Below, piece after piece: positions 13,901 through 25,900 of a stretch of DNA of 64,000 bases. Made by a program: the position numbers and the translations under genes. Origin of the DNA: Pomphorhynchus laevis (taxonomy: Eukaryota; Acanthocephala; Palaeacanthocephala; Echinorhynchida; Pomphorhynchidae). Under the pieces are notes generated by a model. That model saw nothing but the letters and a program-made list of their open reading frames with translations. It made no database searches and was not told the origin of the DNA. Location of the stretch: positions 1 through 64,000 of the forward strand of contig WNNJ02002821.1 in NCBI GenBank assembly GCA_012934845.2, given 5' to 3'. The stretch's first letter is position 1, and every line of letters starts with the position of its first letter.

Positions 13901-16900
13901 TACATAGACACTGAAACACGATAGTTCAGTCGACAATATCGGAATATTCGAATCGTTGATGATTAAGAAAGAAAATCTTTCAATCAACAGGAAAGATGAA
14001 GGGTTTGTTCGAACTCTACCAATTTTTAAATAGCTTTGAAATCTCAGGGGACGGTTATAAAATGTATACATGTTATAATTTAATTTTTAATTAGTTAATG
14101 TAAGCTTATTAAAAAAAGCTAATTTTTAATTAGTTTCTATTTAATCTAATATAGACTAACGTAATTGCTAATTTTGATTATTTGAATTAATAAAAATTTA
14201 ATTAATTTTGATCAATTAAAATAAAAATATTATATAAAATTATACATAATTCATAATTTAATAACAAAAATTGTATAATTATAATATAATTCATAATTTA
14301 ATAACAAAAATTGTATAATTATAAGTAATTAATAATATAAACAAATCTCTATTTGAGTATAATAAGTGATCCAATAGATAAAAGCTTACATAAAGATATA
14401 GAAACCTGAGCAACCGTTTGTGAGTGATAATACTAATGGCGTCACCGTTCACCGCGTCCCTGACTGTAATCCTATGTATGTTATACTTGCTCAATTGTTT
14501 GATTGCTTCGTAAAGACTCAAAATTGTAGTCCTATAGAAGAAAGATAAGTTTGAAAAATTCAAACCTGTCGTATAAACCAATGGATAGCAGCTTATCATC
14601 GGAAGATGATCGAATTGACGATATCGGCAGTGTGTCGAAATGACTAAAGATATTCTGTAAAAACATAAGATTAGCACTGGAAATTAATAAAGTAAAAAAA
14701 TTAATTATTAAATGTTAAATTCTTAAATCAAAACATCATATCTTATCAAATTTTTTAATACGCAAAAGCTGCCGGTCAACAAAAACTTAATTAATATAAT
14801 TAAAATGAATATTGATATTTATAGATATTATATTTTATAATTTATATTTTTATAATTTATAAACATTTATAAATTATAAGGGTATTATAATTCTGCAAAA
14901 TTAGATGAATTATAGATAATTTTGTAAAAACGTCTCAATCCTAATCCATAATACCTGGAAAGATGAATATTGAATGCTAATTAAAATAAGCTAATTCAAA
15001 ATTACTTAAATTTTCATTTAATATAAAAAATAAGTTATGAATTCAAAAACTCAAGTGGATTTATATGGATTTATTTCAAATCATTTGATTATTAAACAAA
15101 TTATTAATTTCTTTAATAATTTTTATTCTAAATGTTTCGTATTTATTGTCGATACTCATTTTTAAACTTATATGAAATTTTCATATGATTTGTAACAACT
15201 TGCGCTTCACATTCATTCTGCATGTGACGAATTTCTTTTTGAATTTCAGCTGCATAAAAATCCTTACAGAAATTTATATTTCTGTAAGGATTTTTATTTT
15301 ATATTTTTATTTCCTGATTTTGATTAAAATATCAAAATTTATCAGGAGAGAGTTAACATAGATAAGATAGTCTTTTAGTATATTTTAATATCAACAAAAC
15401 TTTGAATAAATAATCTTTTTCACAATTGTAAAAATACATTTCCTTATTCTTATAAATTTACAGGAACAAAGATCGTGAGTAAGTGTTTTATTCCAAAAGC
15501 ATTCATTATATATCGATAGTTCCTGCCATCATCGTAAGAAATTTAAAAATATTAGCAATAAAACTTATTATTTTTGAAAAACATTTGCAAATTTTCTGAA
15601 GATAATATCAGAAGTTATCGAAATATAGTAAACGTCTTCGAATAAAATATTTTTACTCTATTTATCCGTCCTGCAATATTTTCAAAATATTAAAATATTT
15701 GATAACATTCTAGCTAACACAAACTAGAGTAATCCTGCACCAATTTTCAAAACCTAAGCATTCACGATTATGTATTAACTGCAAATAAATTTACGACGAT
15801 AAAATTTTCAACATTAAGCTCATTTTCAACATCTATTTGTAATCAAAGCTCTTATGAACAGGTAAATTTTATAATAAATGCTTGGCAAAATAAGCAAAAA
15901 CACATATTAATCTTCGATACTAAAGTTGACAGATTAATAATAACTAACAAAAGAGAAGCTAATAAAAAATGAAGTCAATACTGTCTACTTAAAAATTAAA
16001 ATGTCAGCGTATTAATGATCAAATAATTAAATTTTAAATCACAAGTTTATTGGATTGATAAAGTTTTATATCGTCAAAAATCAGTATATATCTGCCTTTT
16101 GTGTCGTACTTTACTAATTCGTATTTAATAAATATCGTATTCTAATATCGTCAAAAGCCGTATTTATCTGCTTTTCGTGCCGTCTTTATCTTCATCGATA
16201 CTACATTTTTGATTTAACCAGCTGCTAATGATTATTTTGTAATCACCTAGTTGTCATTAGAAATTACTTCACATGTAAACATATTCTTGCATACAAATGG
16301 TATAATTAAACAGGGAATCCTATTTCATTGAAGAAAAACAAGGAAACGCTTTCATAATTAATGGTTTGATTACCTGCTTTAAAGCAAAATTTGAAGACCG
16401 GATTCTTCGAATAACGTCGGTGATAGTCACCATGCCCGTAAAGGTTTGTTTCGATGCATCCCAAATAATAGCAGCACGAATACCGTTATCAAATAAAGCT
16501 TTAAATGCTTTACACACCTTAAAACAAATATTAATTATATAAATACTGTATAAATATTAGTAAAAATCTCGCTTTTTTACACAGATAACAATGTAATGCG
16601 GTCAAAACTGTAACACTTGAATACGAAATAATTAATCAATTCAATAACTAATACGATATATTATAAAAATCTATCAAAATGAATTATAACAATAAGCTAA
16701 GCGTAATGTAACTAAATACACATCAATGACGCATTTCATTAAAATGCGTCATCAATGACGTGATACACAAATCGACAAGGCAGTTTATAGAGCCGTTAGC
16801 GAGCTAATTTAAGCGGGAATCAGACTGACTAAACTCGACAAGTACGACACAGTGTTCCTGCTTCGGAACACACTAGCTTTCACAAGATGGGCTTCTTACT

Positions 16901-19900
16901 AATAAAATCCCCGTGTTTCCGAAGTAGGGAATTGTCGCTCTTTGATGGAGAACTAAAGTGGATAATTTCAGTATTCTGAATATTCCCTTAACAGATAAAG
17001 CGTGGAAACAATCGACGCTCCCGGTAAGACTAGGCGGTATAGGACTTCGATTAACAACTGAAACTATAGTGCGGTCAATACTGTAACACTTGAATACGAA
17101 ATAATTTAGCAATTCAATAACGAATACGATATATTATAAAAATCTATCAAAATGAATTATAACAATAAGCTAAGCGTAATGTAACTAAATACACATCAAT
17201 GACGCATTTTATTAAAATGCATCATTGATGACGCATTTATAAAATGCGTCATTTTTTCATTTATGACGCATTTATGACTCATCTATAATTATTAGAATAT
17301 GTTGATAGTTCATATTATCAAATTACCTTCCGTCGAGTATCTTAATTTAAAATTCACCACAACGAAAAATATTTTTTAATTGTTAAATTAAAGATCTCTT
17401 ACAAAATAAGTAGATTAATATAGCCCATTCCAAAAACTCCATTACTAGAAAAGTTGATTAAAATGAAAATTGATCAATTTTTCAACACCGAAATATGGAA
17501 TAGTACGTATGTATTTACATTTAATAGATTTACACAATTAAAACAAATATTGATATGAATACAGGCTTGGCAGTTAACCTTTTTACAAGTAAAATCAAAT
17601 TCGTCATTTTAAAAATTGTCAATTTTAAATTGAATTTGTTATCGCAATCAAAGGCGCCTTCGGTCCATCCGCAATAAAGTTCCTGGAATCTCTAGAAGCA
17701 AAGCTGACTCGATACACTGGGAAGAAACGTGCTTGCACATGGCTGATGCATGTCTTAGCACTGTCATACAACGGGGCAACGCGGCATGTTTCAAAGAAGC
17801 AACTGAAAATTCTGCGCTAGAATCAAATATTTATAAATTTAATATATACAGCGTTCAAAATTCTTTAAATTTTAGCAAAGTCGTTTAGGATGGCAAAATG
17901 GTACAATATTAAATTAAAATAAAATCATTAATTTTTAAAATCTATCGTAAGTGTGATCGACTTTAGCGCATAAACAGAAGTTTTTTTTAATATTCTTATA
18001 AAAAAATTATTTTCAAATCATTTCAAAAGGCTAATTGCTACTAATTTTAATTGTAGCAATCGTGTCAAATAATAGCATCATCTAAAAATCAATTAAGAAA
18101 AAGTAAAACCTCCAGGGTTGAATCGAAAACAAATAAAATCGAAGACTTTGCGAGTATTTGATAGCAAGTATGGGATTTCATAAATTGGCTGTAAATTTCA
18201 CGATCATCTAAAGGTCAGAATTTGTTATTGCAAATAGTTCAATAAAGTATCTAACCAAATAATGTAAGGATTTCCTCGTTAACACCAATATCCACTGATG
18301 CCCCTAGCTAACACATATCAAGTAGTTAAAAACTCAAGAATCCAATACTTAAAACAGTATTAATAATTGAACATATAAATAAATTATAATTATATATTAA
18401 TTAATTAATGCACTTAAAATAGTTCCAATTAAATTGCAATTTGTCAATACTGTAAAACCTATCTAAGATTTAAAAGAAAATATTTAATAATTATCAAATA
18501 TTAAAAATATAAGATAATTTATCCATGACGAAATACATTTTTGTATGTGAAAATAATAAAATTAATTATTTAAATAATTATTGCGAATTATGACTCAAAT
18601 GTAGATTATCAAGTTATGGTAAAACAAAATAATCAAATATTTATTTACAATATAAATAAATATTTATATTATATTTAATATTATAATTATAAAATATTAT
18701 AATTAAATACTGTAATTTTTTATATTTTTATATTAAATAATCAAATATTTATTTATTATTATTTATATATAAATATTATAAGATAAACATAATAAATTTA
18801 TAATCAAATATTATAAATATTATAAACAAATATAATAATCAAACAGGAGATTATTAAAAATAGACTTTAAATAGATTACTTTCTATTGTATCAAATTTTA
18901 GCTGCGAAAAAAATACATTTTGATAAACGCGAAAAATAAGTAAAAAATAAATTATCTTAAAAGTATTTAAATAAAATTACTATCGTGTTATATTGTTTTT
19001 GTTTGTTTTTGTATTTAATTTCAATTATCACTTAAATAAAAATGGCAAAGTTTATTCAAGATGATGAGAATGACATTTCCAAAATATCTCCCAGGTACGA
19101 ACAGATAGCGTTAGGCAATTTTTATAAATAAATGTATAACGGAGAATAGTATTCATGCTTTTAATAATATTTATAACAGCAAATAACCCGAGAACCGATT
19201 AAATGTACAAAACGATGTTTATCAATAAATGTATAATGAGAAATAACGTTATTTTCCGTGTTTAATTTAAGATGAAAGTTCAATACGCATTCTCAACTTT
19301 ATTAACAAATTTTACAAATCAAACAAAATTAAATTGAGAAAAAATTTGTAAATAACAAAAAGGTACAAGGTAAAAATAAATATGTACCGGTGGGGCTTTA
19401 TAAATAAAATGCGTTAGTCCAGGTAAGCTTCTGCCAGAAGCTGGAAGCTGAGACAGGTTAGATATATCTCGTTCAGAGTTCAGAGCAGACACTAAAATAT
19501 ATAATAAAATAAATACTAGCTAAAAATTAAAATATAAAAATACCAAAATATTTTGATTTTGAAACTGTTTCAAGTTGGATATTAGGAGAGGAAGGTCTAG
19601 CCTTAATAAAAATTATAAAAAGTTTATAGTAAAAAGTTGAGACAATGTCAAAATTTAAAATTAATAGCCAATATCCTCATATCGAGATTAAAATATTTAT
19701 TAAACATAATTTAAAAGAATAAAAAAGGTGTAAACATGATATTTCAAAATTGATGAAAAACATTAGTATATAAAGGATAAATAACACGATAAATTAATCA
19801 ATGCCATTTATTAAATTTTAATAAACCTGATTTAAGTTTACTTTAGATGAATTATTTATTGAAGTGATAATAATAAAAGCAATAATTTCATAAATAATCA

Positions 19901-22900
19901 TTTATTTATTTTTTAAATAATTATTCATTTTTTAAATAAATAAAAATTTATAAATTTATTTATCTATAACTTATTAGATAAATAAACAATTATTAAATAA
20001 TTATTTATTTTTTACTAAATAATTATTCATTTTTAAAATAAATTAAAATTTAAAAAATTTTTATAAATTTATTTATTTAATAATTAATAAACAATTAATA
20101 AATTTATAAATTTATTTATCTATAACTTATTAGATAAATAAACAATTATTAAATAATTATTTATTTTTTACTAAATAATTATTCATTTTTAAAATAAATT
20201 AAAATTTAAAAAATTTTTATAAATTTATTTATTTAATAATTAATAAACAATTAATAAATTTATAAATTTATTTATCTATAACTTATTAGATAAATAAACA
20301 ATTATTAAATAATTATTTATTTTTTACTAAATAATTATTCATTTTTAAAATAAATTAAAATTTAAAATTTTTTTATAAATTTATTTATCTAATAATTATT
20401 AGATAAATAGATAATTATATAAATAAATAATTATTTAATATTTATTTATTAAGTTGTATTTAATGACAACATTATTTTTACATCATTCAATGTATTACAA
20501 AAAAGGAAGTATATAATTATTAATTATGCAGAGAATTTATTAACGCAACTTCGCCTCTCTACTTTGAGCAAAATATGCATAAATAAAAAGACAAAAAATT
20601 GGACATAAAAAATACTTAAAGGGACTTCAATTATCTCTTATAATTGAAGTATCTATGATTGAATTATAATCTTATAATTGAATTATCTCTTAAAATTGAA
20701 GTCACTTTGATTAGATTATTATTAATATTTATAAGACATAAAAGTTTAATTACCAGCGTTGAAATTAGGTATGTATATAGACCATAGAATCATTTGGGAG
20801 GGAAAGATTATGTTGATCATTAAGGGATACAAAATAATATGAAATTTGAGTATATGTAAATGTTGAAACAACAAAACATGGATACTGGCAAAAATATGGT
20901 CAGAGTATCAGCAAATAATGAGGAAGATTACGTACTGGAATGTACTTGGTTTAAGAGCGATGAAAACATTCAATTTCATTAAGATTCAGGTTGCTTCGAA
21001 GTGGCAGTATACACATGTGCAATAGAATAAACGATCGGGCAGGGGATGAGTATTATCACGATAGCCGTGCAACGAGACTCTCCATATAAGCGGTCGTTTT
21101 TTCGACAGAGGGTATTTCCAACCAGATTGGGTAAATACTGGAGTAGCGTAAAAATCAGGATCAATTGTTGCTTGTTGTGTTGCTTTAAAACATCAAGATG
21201 ATTGGAAGAAGCACTATTTGAAAATAACGAAGTGCTCCTTCGAAAGACAAAGATCAGACATTTTTAGCAGGAGAAGTAGCAAAGACTACTTCTTTGAGCT
21301 TTCAACTGTATATGAGATGTGAAGAACCATTTGGATCCAATTGATCCAAATCAGGATCAATTGCTGCTTGTTGTGTTGCTTCAAAACATCAAGGTGATAG
21401 CAAGGGTGATGGGTAAATGTAGTAGTTGAATCAGGAAAAGAGAACAAGGCGATACGTTGGAAATAGCGGCTATTAATGATGATGACGTTTTAGAAACTCC
21501 AACAACTCGTTTTGTGAATCACCATTGACATATGTCTATTAGAGCGAAACTATCAGCAGTGAGCTCAAGCAAAAATGCAGGTAGGTCATATTGAATGATT
21601 TGAAGAAGCATTATTTGGGTATTTCCAATATTTCCAACCAGATTGGGTAAATACTGGAGTAGCGTAAAAATCAGGATCAATTGTTGCTTGTTGTGTTGCT
21701 TTAAAACATCAAGATGATTGGAAGAAGCACTATTTGAAAATAACGAAGTGCTCCTTCGAAAGACAAAGATCAGACATTTTTAGCAAGAGAAGTAGCAAAG
21801 ACTACTTCTGTGAGCTTTTAACTGTATATGAGATGTGAAGAACCATTCAAATGTGAGAAGGATACCGAGATACGTATAATTGCAGCAGAAATCAAGTGGC
21901 TGATTATCAAGGGGCATCTTGTCAGAACGGCGAAGAGGATCTCCTTTGCGGAATTTGATAATCGTAAATTTTGAAATATTGATATGGGGCTGGTTGCGAT
22001 GACAATACTCAGATAGAAATGTTAAAGCCTGATTGTAAGCGTAAATGTTATTTGAAAGTATAACCAAATCATCTACATTTAAAACCGATGTAATTTTAGA
22101 AAAGTGAATACGTAGGTAAGAAGGTAAGTATGAGGAAAAAGGAGAATAATAACGGACTAAATAAATTTCCTTGTAGTACTCCACGGTTAGCGACGATCGG
22201 ATCAGAAAAATTTAAACAGTCACACGAATCAGTCGAGTCTATACAAATTAGTCGAGTTATGATATCCTTTATCCCTTATACATGACTTTGATCATTCCTT
22301 CTCTCCTGGATGAATGCAATGGATACTCCACCATGATTGAATTGAAGAAATTTAATCTATGTACAGTAGGTTACAAGTGCTGGCATTGAAGCTTTTATAT
22401 GTTCTGTACAAAGGAGATCAAGGACCTGCTGCTTTGGTACCATCGAGCTATGAAAAACTCGATTGTACAAGTTAAGAATAGTGCGTTTAGATGATCAAAG
22501 CTGTCAATAAGACTTGACCGACCTACATAATTGAAATAAAATACTTCTGCTTTTGAGTATGTATTATGGAGTAAATAGTTGAAATAGGCATACCATTTTA
22601 GTAAAGAAAATACGAGAGCTAAGTGAGGATGCTTTTGCATTTAACTTCCATGGACAACATTCAGCTTTAGATATACATGTACGTTTAACGCGAGTAGAAA
22701 GAAATTTCGAAAATCTATGATGAATTTGCAATATACCCAGCCAAGCTTCATATACTCAATTTTAATATCAAGGTTTTTGCGTTGATCTTTGTTAATCGCA
22801 TTTAACAATTTTTGGAGGCGTTGTAATTCTAGTGATTTCTGTGACGAAATCGGTAATATTTTGATACAAGGGAATGTTGGGTGTGTGATGCGAGAAAATA

Positions 22901-25900
22901 CGAGCATAGCAGGTTGAAGCTACGGCTAGTAAAGAGGAGTGTCGAAAATCTATAATGAATTTGCAATACATCTTGTGAAGCTTCATATACTCGATTTTAA
23001 CGTCAATGTTTTCGCGTTGTTCTTTACTAATCGCAATCAACGATTTTTGGAGGAGTAGTAATTCTGGTGGTTTCTGATGGAATAGGTAATATTTGGATAC
23101 AATGATATGTTGAATGCATGTTGCGAGAAGCGACGAGCGTAGTAGGTTTTAGATGTAGTTTAATTGACATGACTTAAGTTGGCCGATACCTTTATTAATT
23201 TTAGTGAGGCAATTTTGAAGATTCTACTAAGGCACAATATTGGTGCTATATTTTTGTCGTTACTGGTAAAAAAAGATATATTTTAACGTGGCAAATGGAT
23301 GCCAGCGCCCGCTTACATAACCACAACAAAACAAAAATGTAAATCATATGTCGAGAAGGTGTGAACGGAGGAGGTGTTTGAATGTGATGAAGGAGGGAGT
23401 GCGGCAGACGTCGAGAGGGATTTGATTCCATGCGAGTGGGGCGGTTACAAGGAAGGATCGAAGATCGTAGTTGTTGGAGTAATCAGGAACGTGGAGTAAG
23501 AAGGTATGACGGGATCGCAGCGATAGCGAGGTAGAACGAGTGTCGTCTAATAAAGGAAGGTTGATGAACAATGGGGAGCCGACAGCGATGAGACGAAAAG
23601 TTACGAGAAGACGGAGTTTGATGCGGATGTCTCATCCGCATTTAAGGCGGAGTTCGATGCAGTAGTCAGATGTTCTATAATGCAAGATGCTGGTTTATGT
23701 TTGCGGCCAATGAACCACTTAGAACCCAGTACAAGATGCATTTGAGACAATTTCACATTGATGAAGAAAAAATCTGTGCAACTTCCACTATTGAAAGATT
23801 TATTTATAAGAATAAATAAATGAAAGATTCAGTGGGAATGTGGACTTTGAAATCAATTGTCCTGAAATAACTTATGAGCTGCGATAGCTTATCAGGAATG
23901 GGTATGGATGACCTCATCAGCAGCTACTGATGGTAGATCAGCAGCTGACCTCATCAGATACTAATTAAATACCTGAATTTCAAGTTTGATGCTTTTATTG
24001 TTGGCTGAAGATCACTCTACTCATCTGCTTTTATTGACTGTTAGATTGAATGAAAGACTTTCGTCTTACATTTTGCAAATTTAATTGGAATCATTTCTGA
24101 TTTCAAATTAAATCAACGTTAGTAGGAGAAGGTGCAGGTTTCAATTTGAAATCCTACCTATTTTTTTCTAATGATTACTATTATCAAACTAGTTATGCAT
24201 AGTTTGCTTTCTATTTTTAAGTTAATATAACTTTGCAGTCATTGTTACCATTGAAGTTTTGATGACTCCATTCTGCACGCTACTATAATCCAATCTACAA
24301 GGCAACAGCAGTACTCTACATTTCAGTATTGGTGGATCTCATCAGCTACTGATCCAATACCTACGTTTCACGTCTCGGTCCGTTTAATGTTTATGAAGGA
24401 AAATTTAATTGAAATCATTTCTGATTGCAAATTAGATCAGCGTTGGTAGGGGGAGGTTTTACCTTCAATTTGAAAACCTACATATATTTCCGAATAATTA
24501 CTTTTATCAAATTTTAATGACAACAATGTCTGCACAGGTATATCAACCTATCATACTGGTGTATGTTTGCGTACAACTGACCACTTGGAATCGAGTTCCA
24601 GATGCATTTGAGACAATTTCACATTGGTGAAGACAAAATCGATGTAACTTTTTTTATTGAAAGTTGGTAGAAGGAATGAGTATAGAGTATTGAGTGTTAA
24701 AATCTCCGCCGATGATCATAAACATTGAAGATAAAAATCATAAAATGGATCATAAATTTGGTATGTTCATAAGTTGAGAAGTTTCATCAATGATATCAGA
24801 TGATGAGTTAAATAATTAAAATAGCATGCGATAATATCAAATTGCTAGATTGATAAACAAATAGCGTTCCATCAAGATATACACTCACAGTTAGTAAAGA
24901 ACGGTTTAATTGCAAGAATTATACCACCCGAAGGCCGTTCTCGATTTCGGTACGATGCAGCGTGTCAAAAAGTTTATTATAATTAATTAATTAATTAATA
25001 ATTATAATTAATAAAAAATAATTAATTCCGCCGATGCCGATCACAAGCCGGCTAAAAAAGTAGGAGGGTTGGTGTCAGGAAGGGCATCCGATAAGTCAAA
25101 ATCCAAAAGCAAAATCGGCTCGGGCGTTGCCATGAAGCGAGGCGCAAAGATCCCGCTTGGTCACTGTGAAGAAGTCAAAGAAATAGCGAAAAGTATCTTG
25201 GAAACATTAGAGGATGGAGTGCAGTGGAAGAGACTCATTATAGCTTGCGACCCCCAAGAGAGATAAGCATGAAGAAAAAAGAATAAACTATAATTAAATC
25301 TAGAAAACTATAATTAAAAATTATAATAAATATAATTAATAATTATTATATAATTATTGTATAATATGATATATTATAATATAATTATTGTAAACTATTG
25401 TATTATATGATTATATAAAAATTAATTAATTAATTATTAATTATTAATAATAATTAATTAATAATATAATTAATTATTGAATATACATATCATAAAAGAT
25501 ATTATAATGATATTTTATTGTTATTTTTATATTATTATTTTTTAATAAAATGTTTATTTTTATGTAAGCCTAGAAAATGAATTAATAAAACTACTAACTT
25601 TTGCTACATTAAGAAGAAACAATTAATAATGCAAAAATTTACAAAATCCTTACATTTGAGTTGTTTAACATATTTGGAACGATCTTAGCACAAAAGACCT
25701 CTGATGTATTAAATCTAGAGTCACTTATATCATTCTGGTTTGTAGTAGCACTTGATTGAGGATAATTATCGAACATTTTGGAGAGAGACAATGGAGGTGT
25801 AGTTGGTGATAGGGTGTTTATCGGTTCTATTAAACTTTGTGCGAGTTTAGGATGGAAAGTCAACAGTTTGCTACGGTCTCCACCGCTGACTGTTACGTAG

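Larger units (their letters stand above)
9944..14389 (-). other. Large intron, about 4.4 kb, with repeats
   Basis: Runs from donor TAT/GTAAGC at 14389 to acceptor TGTTTAG at 9944. It contains a foldback element (10501-10733), hairpins at 11023-11064 and 13508-13541, a diverged direct repeat (11480 and 11938) and a GIY-YIG/Penelope-like fossil (13310-14060). The rest (12100-13300 and 14060-14380) is AT-rich with nothing I can name. Confidence 0.75.
20940..24990 (-). mobile_element. LINE-D: decayed non-LTR retrotransposon (endonuclease + RT)
   Basis: Read on the minus strand, the endonuclease comes first: about 24990-24880 gives VSVYLDGTLFVYQSSNL, about 24720-24660 gives MFMIIGGDFNTQYSILIP (the GGDFN motif), and 24665-24560 and 23785-23680 give two versions of FVFTNVKLSQMHLEL. 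The RT follows: about 22195-22130 gives NRGVLQGNLFSPLLFS, then VDDLVILS at 22075, HINISKFTIIKFRKGDPL near 21980 and YTYLGILLT near 21890. Gaps, internal duplications and an inserted LINE-C fragment (23245-23660) break it. It is a LINE with an AP-type endonuclease; I do not assign a clade. Non-functional. Confidence 0.65.
18208..25653 (-). other. Large intron region, about 7.4 kb, probably hiding a further exon
   Basis: Between the 25654 donor and the 18208 acceptor. It holds low-complexity AT sequence (18370-19900), the 156-bp satellite (19940-20440), the short repeats at 20625-20710, LINE-D with an inserted LINE-C piece (20940-24990) and a GC-richer fragment (25040-25290). The exon phases on either side do not match, so one more coding exon is expected here; I could not find it. 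Confidence 0.6.

Noticed and set aside
13823-14071. 82-codon minus-strand frame
   Set aside because: Mirror of the plus-strand GIY-YIG/Penelope-like fossil, which explains the sequence better.
16720-17280. Cluster of TGACGCA/TGACTCA words as an AP-1/CRE enhancer
   Set aside because: The words are arms of small hairpins within a duplicated block; repeat structure explains them better.
19042-19095. Short plus-strand frame MAKFIQDDENDISKISPR followed by AG/GTACGA
   Set aside because: It looks like a small first exon with a donor, but no following exon was found and it lies inside an intron of the opposite-strand gene.
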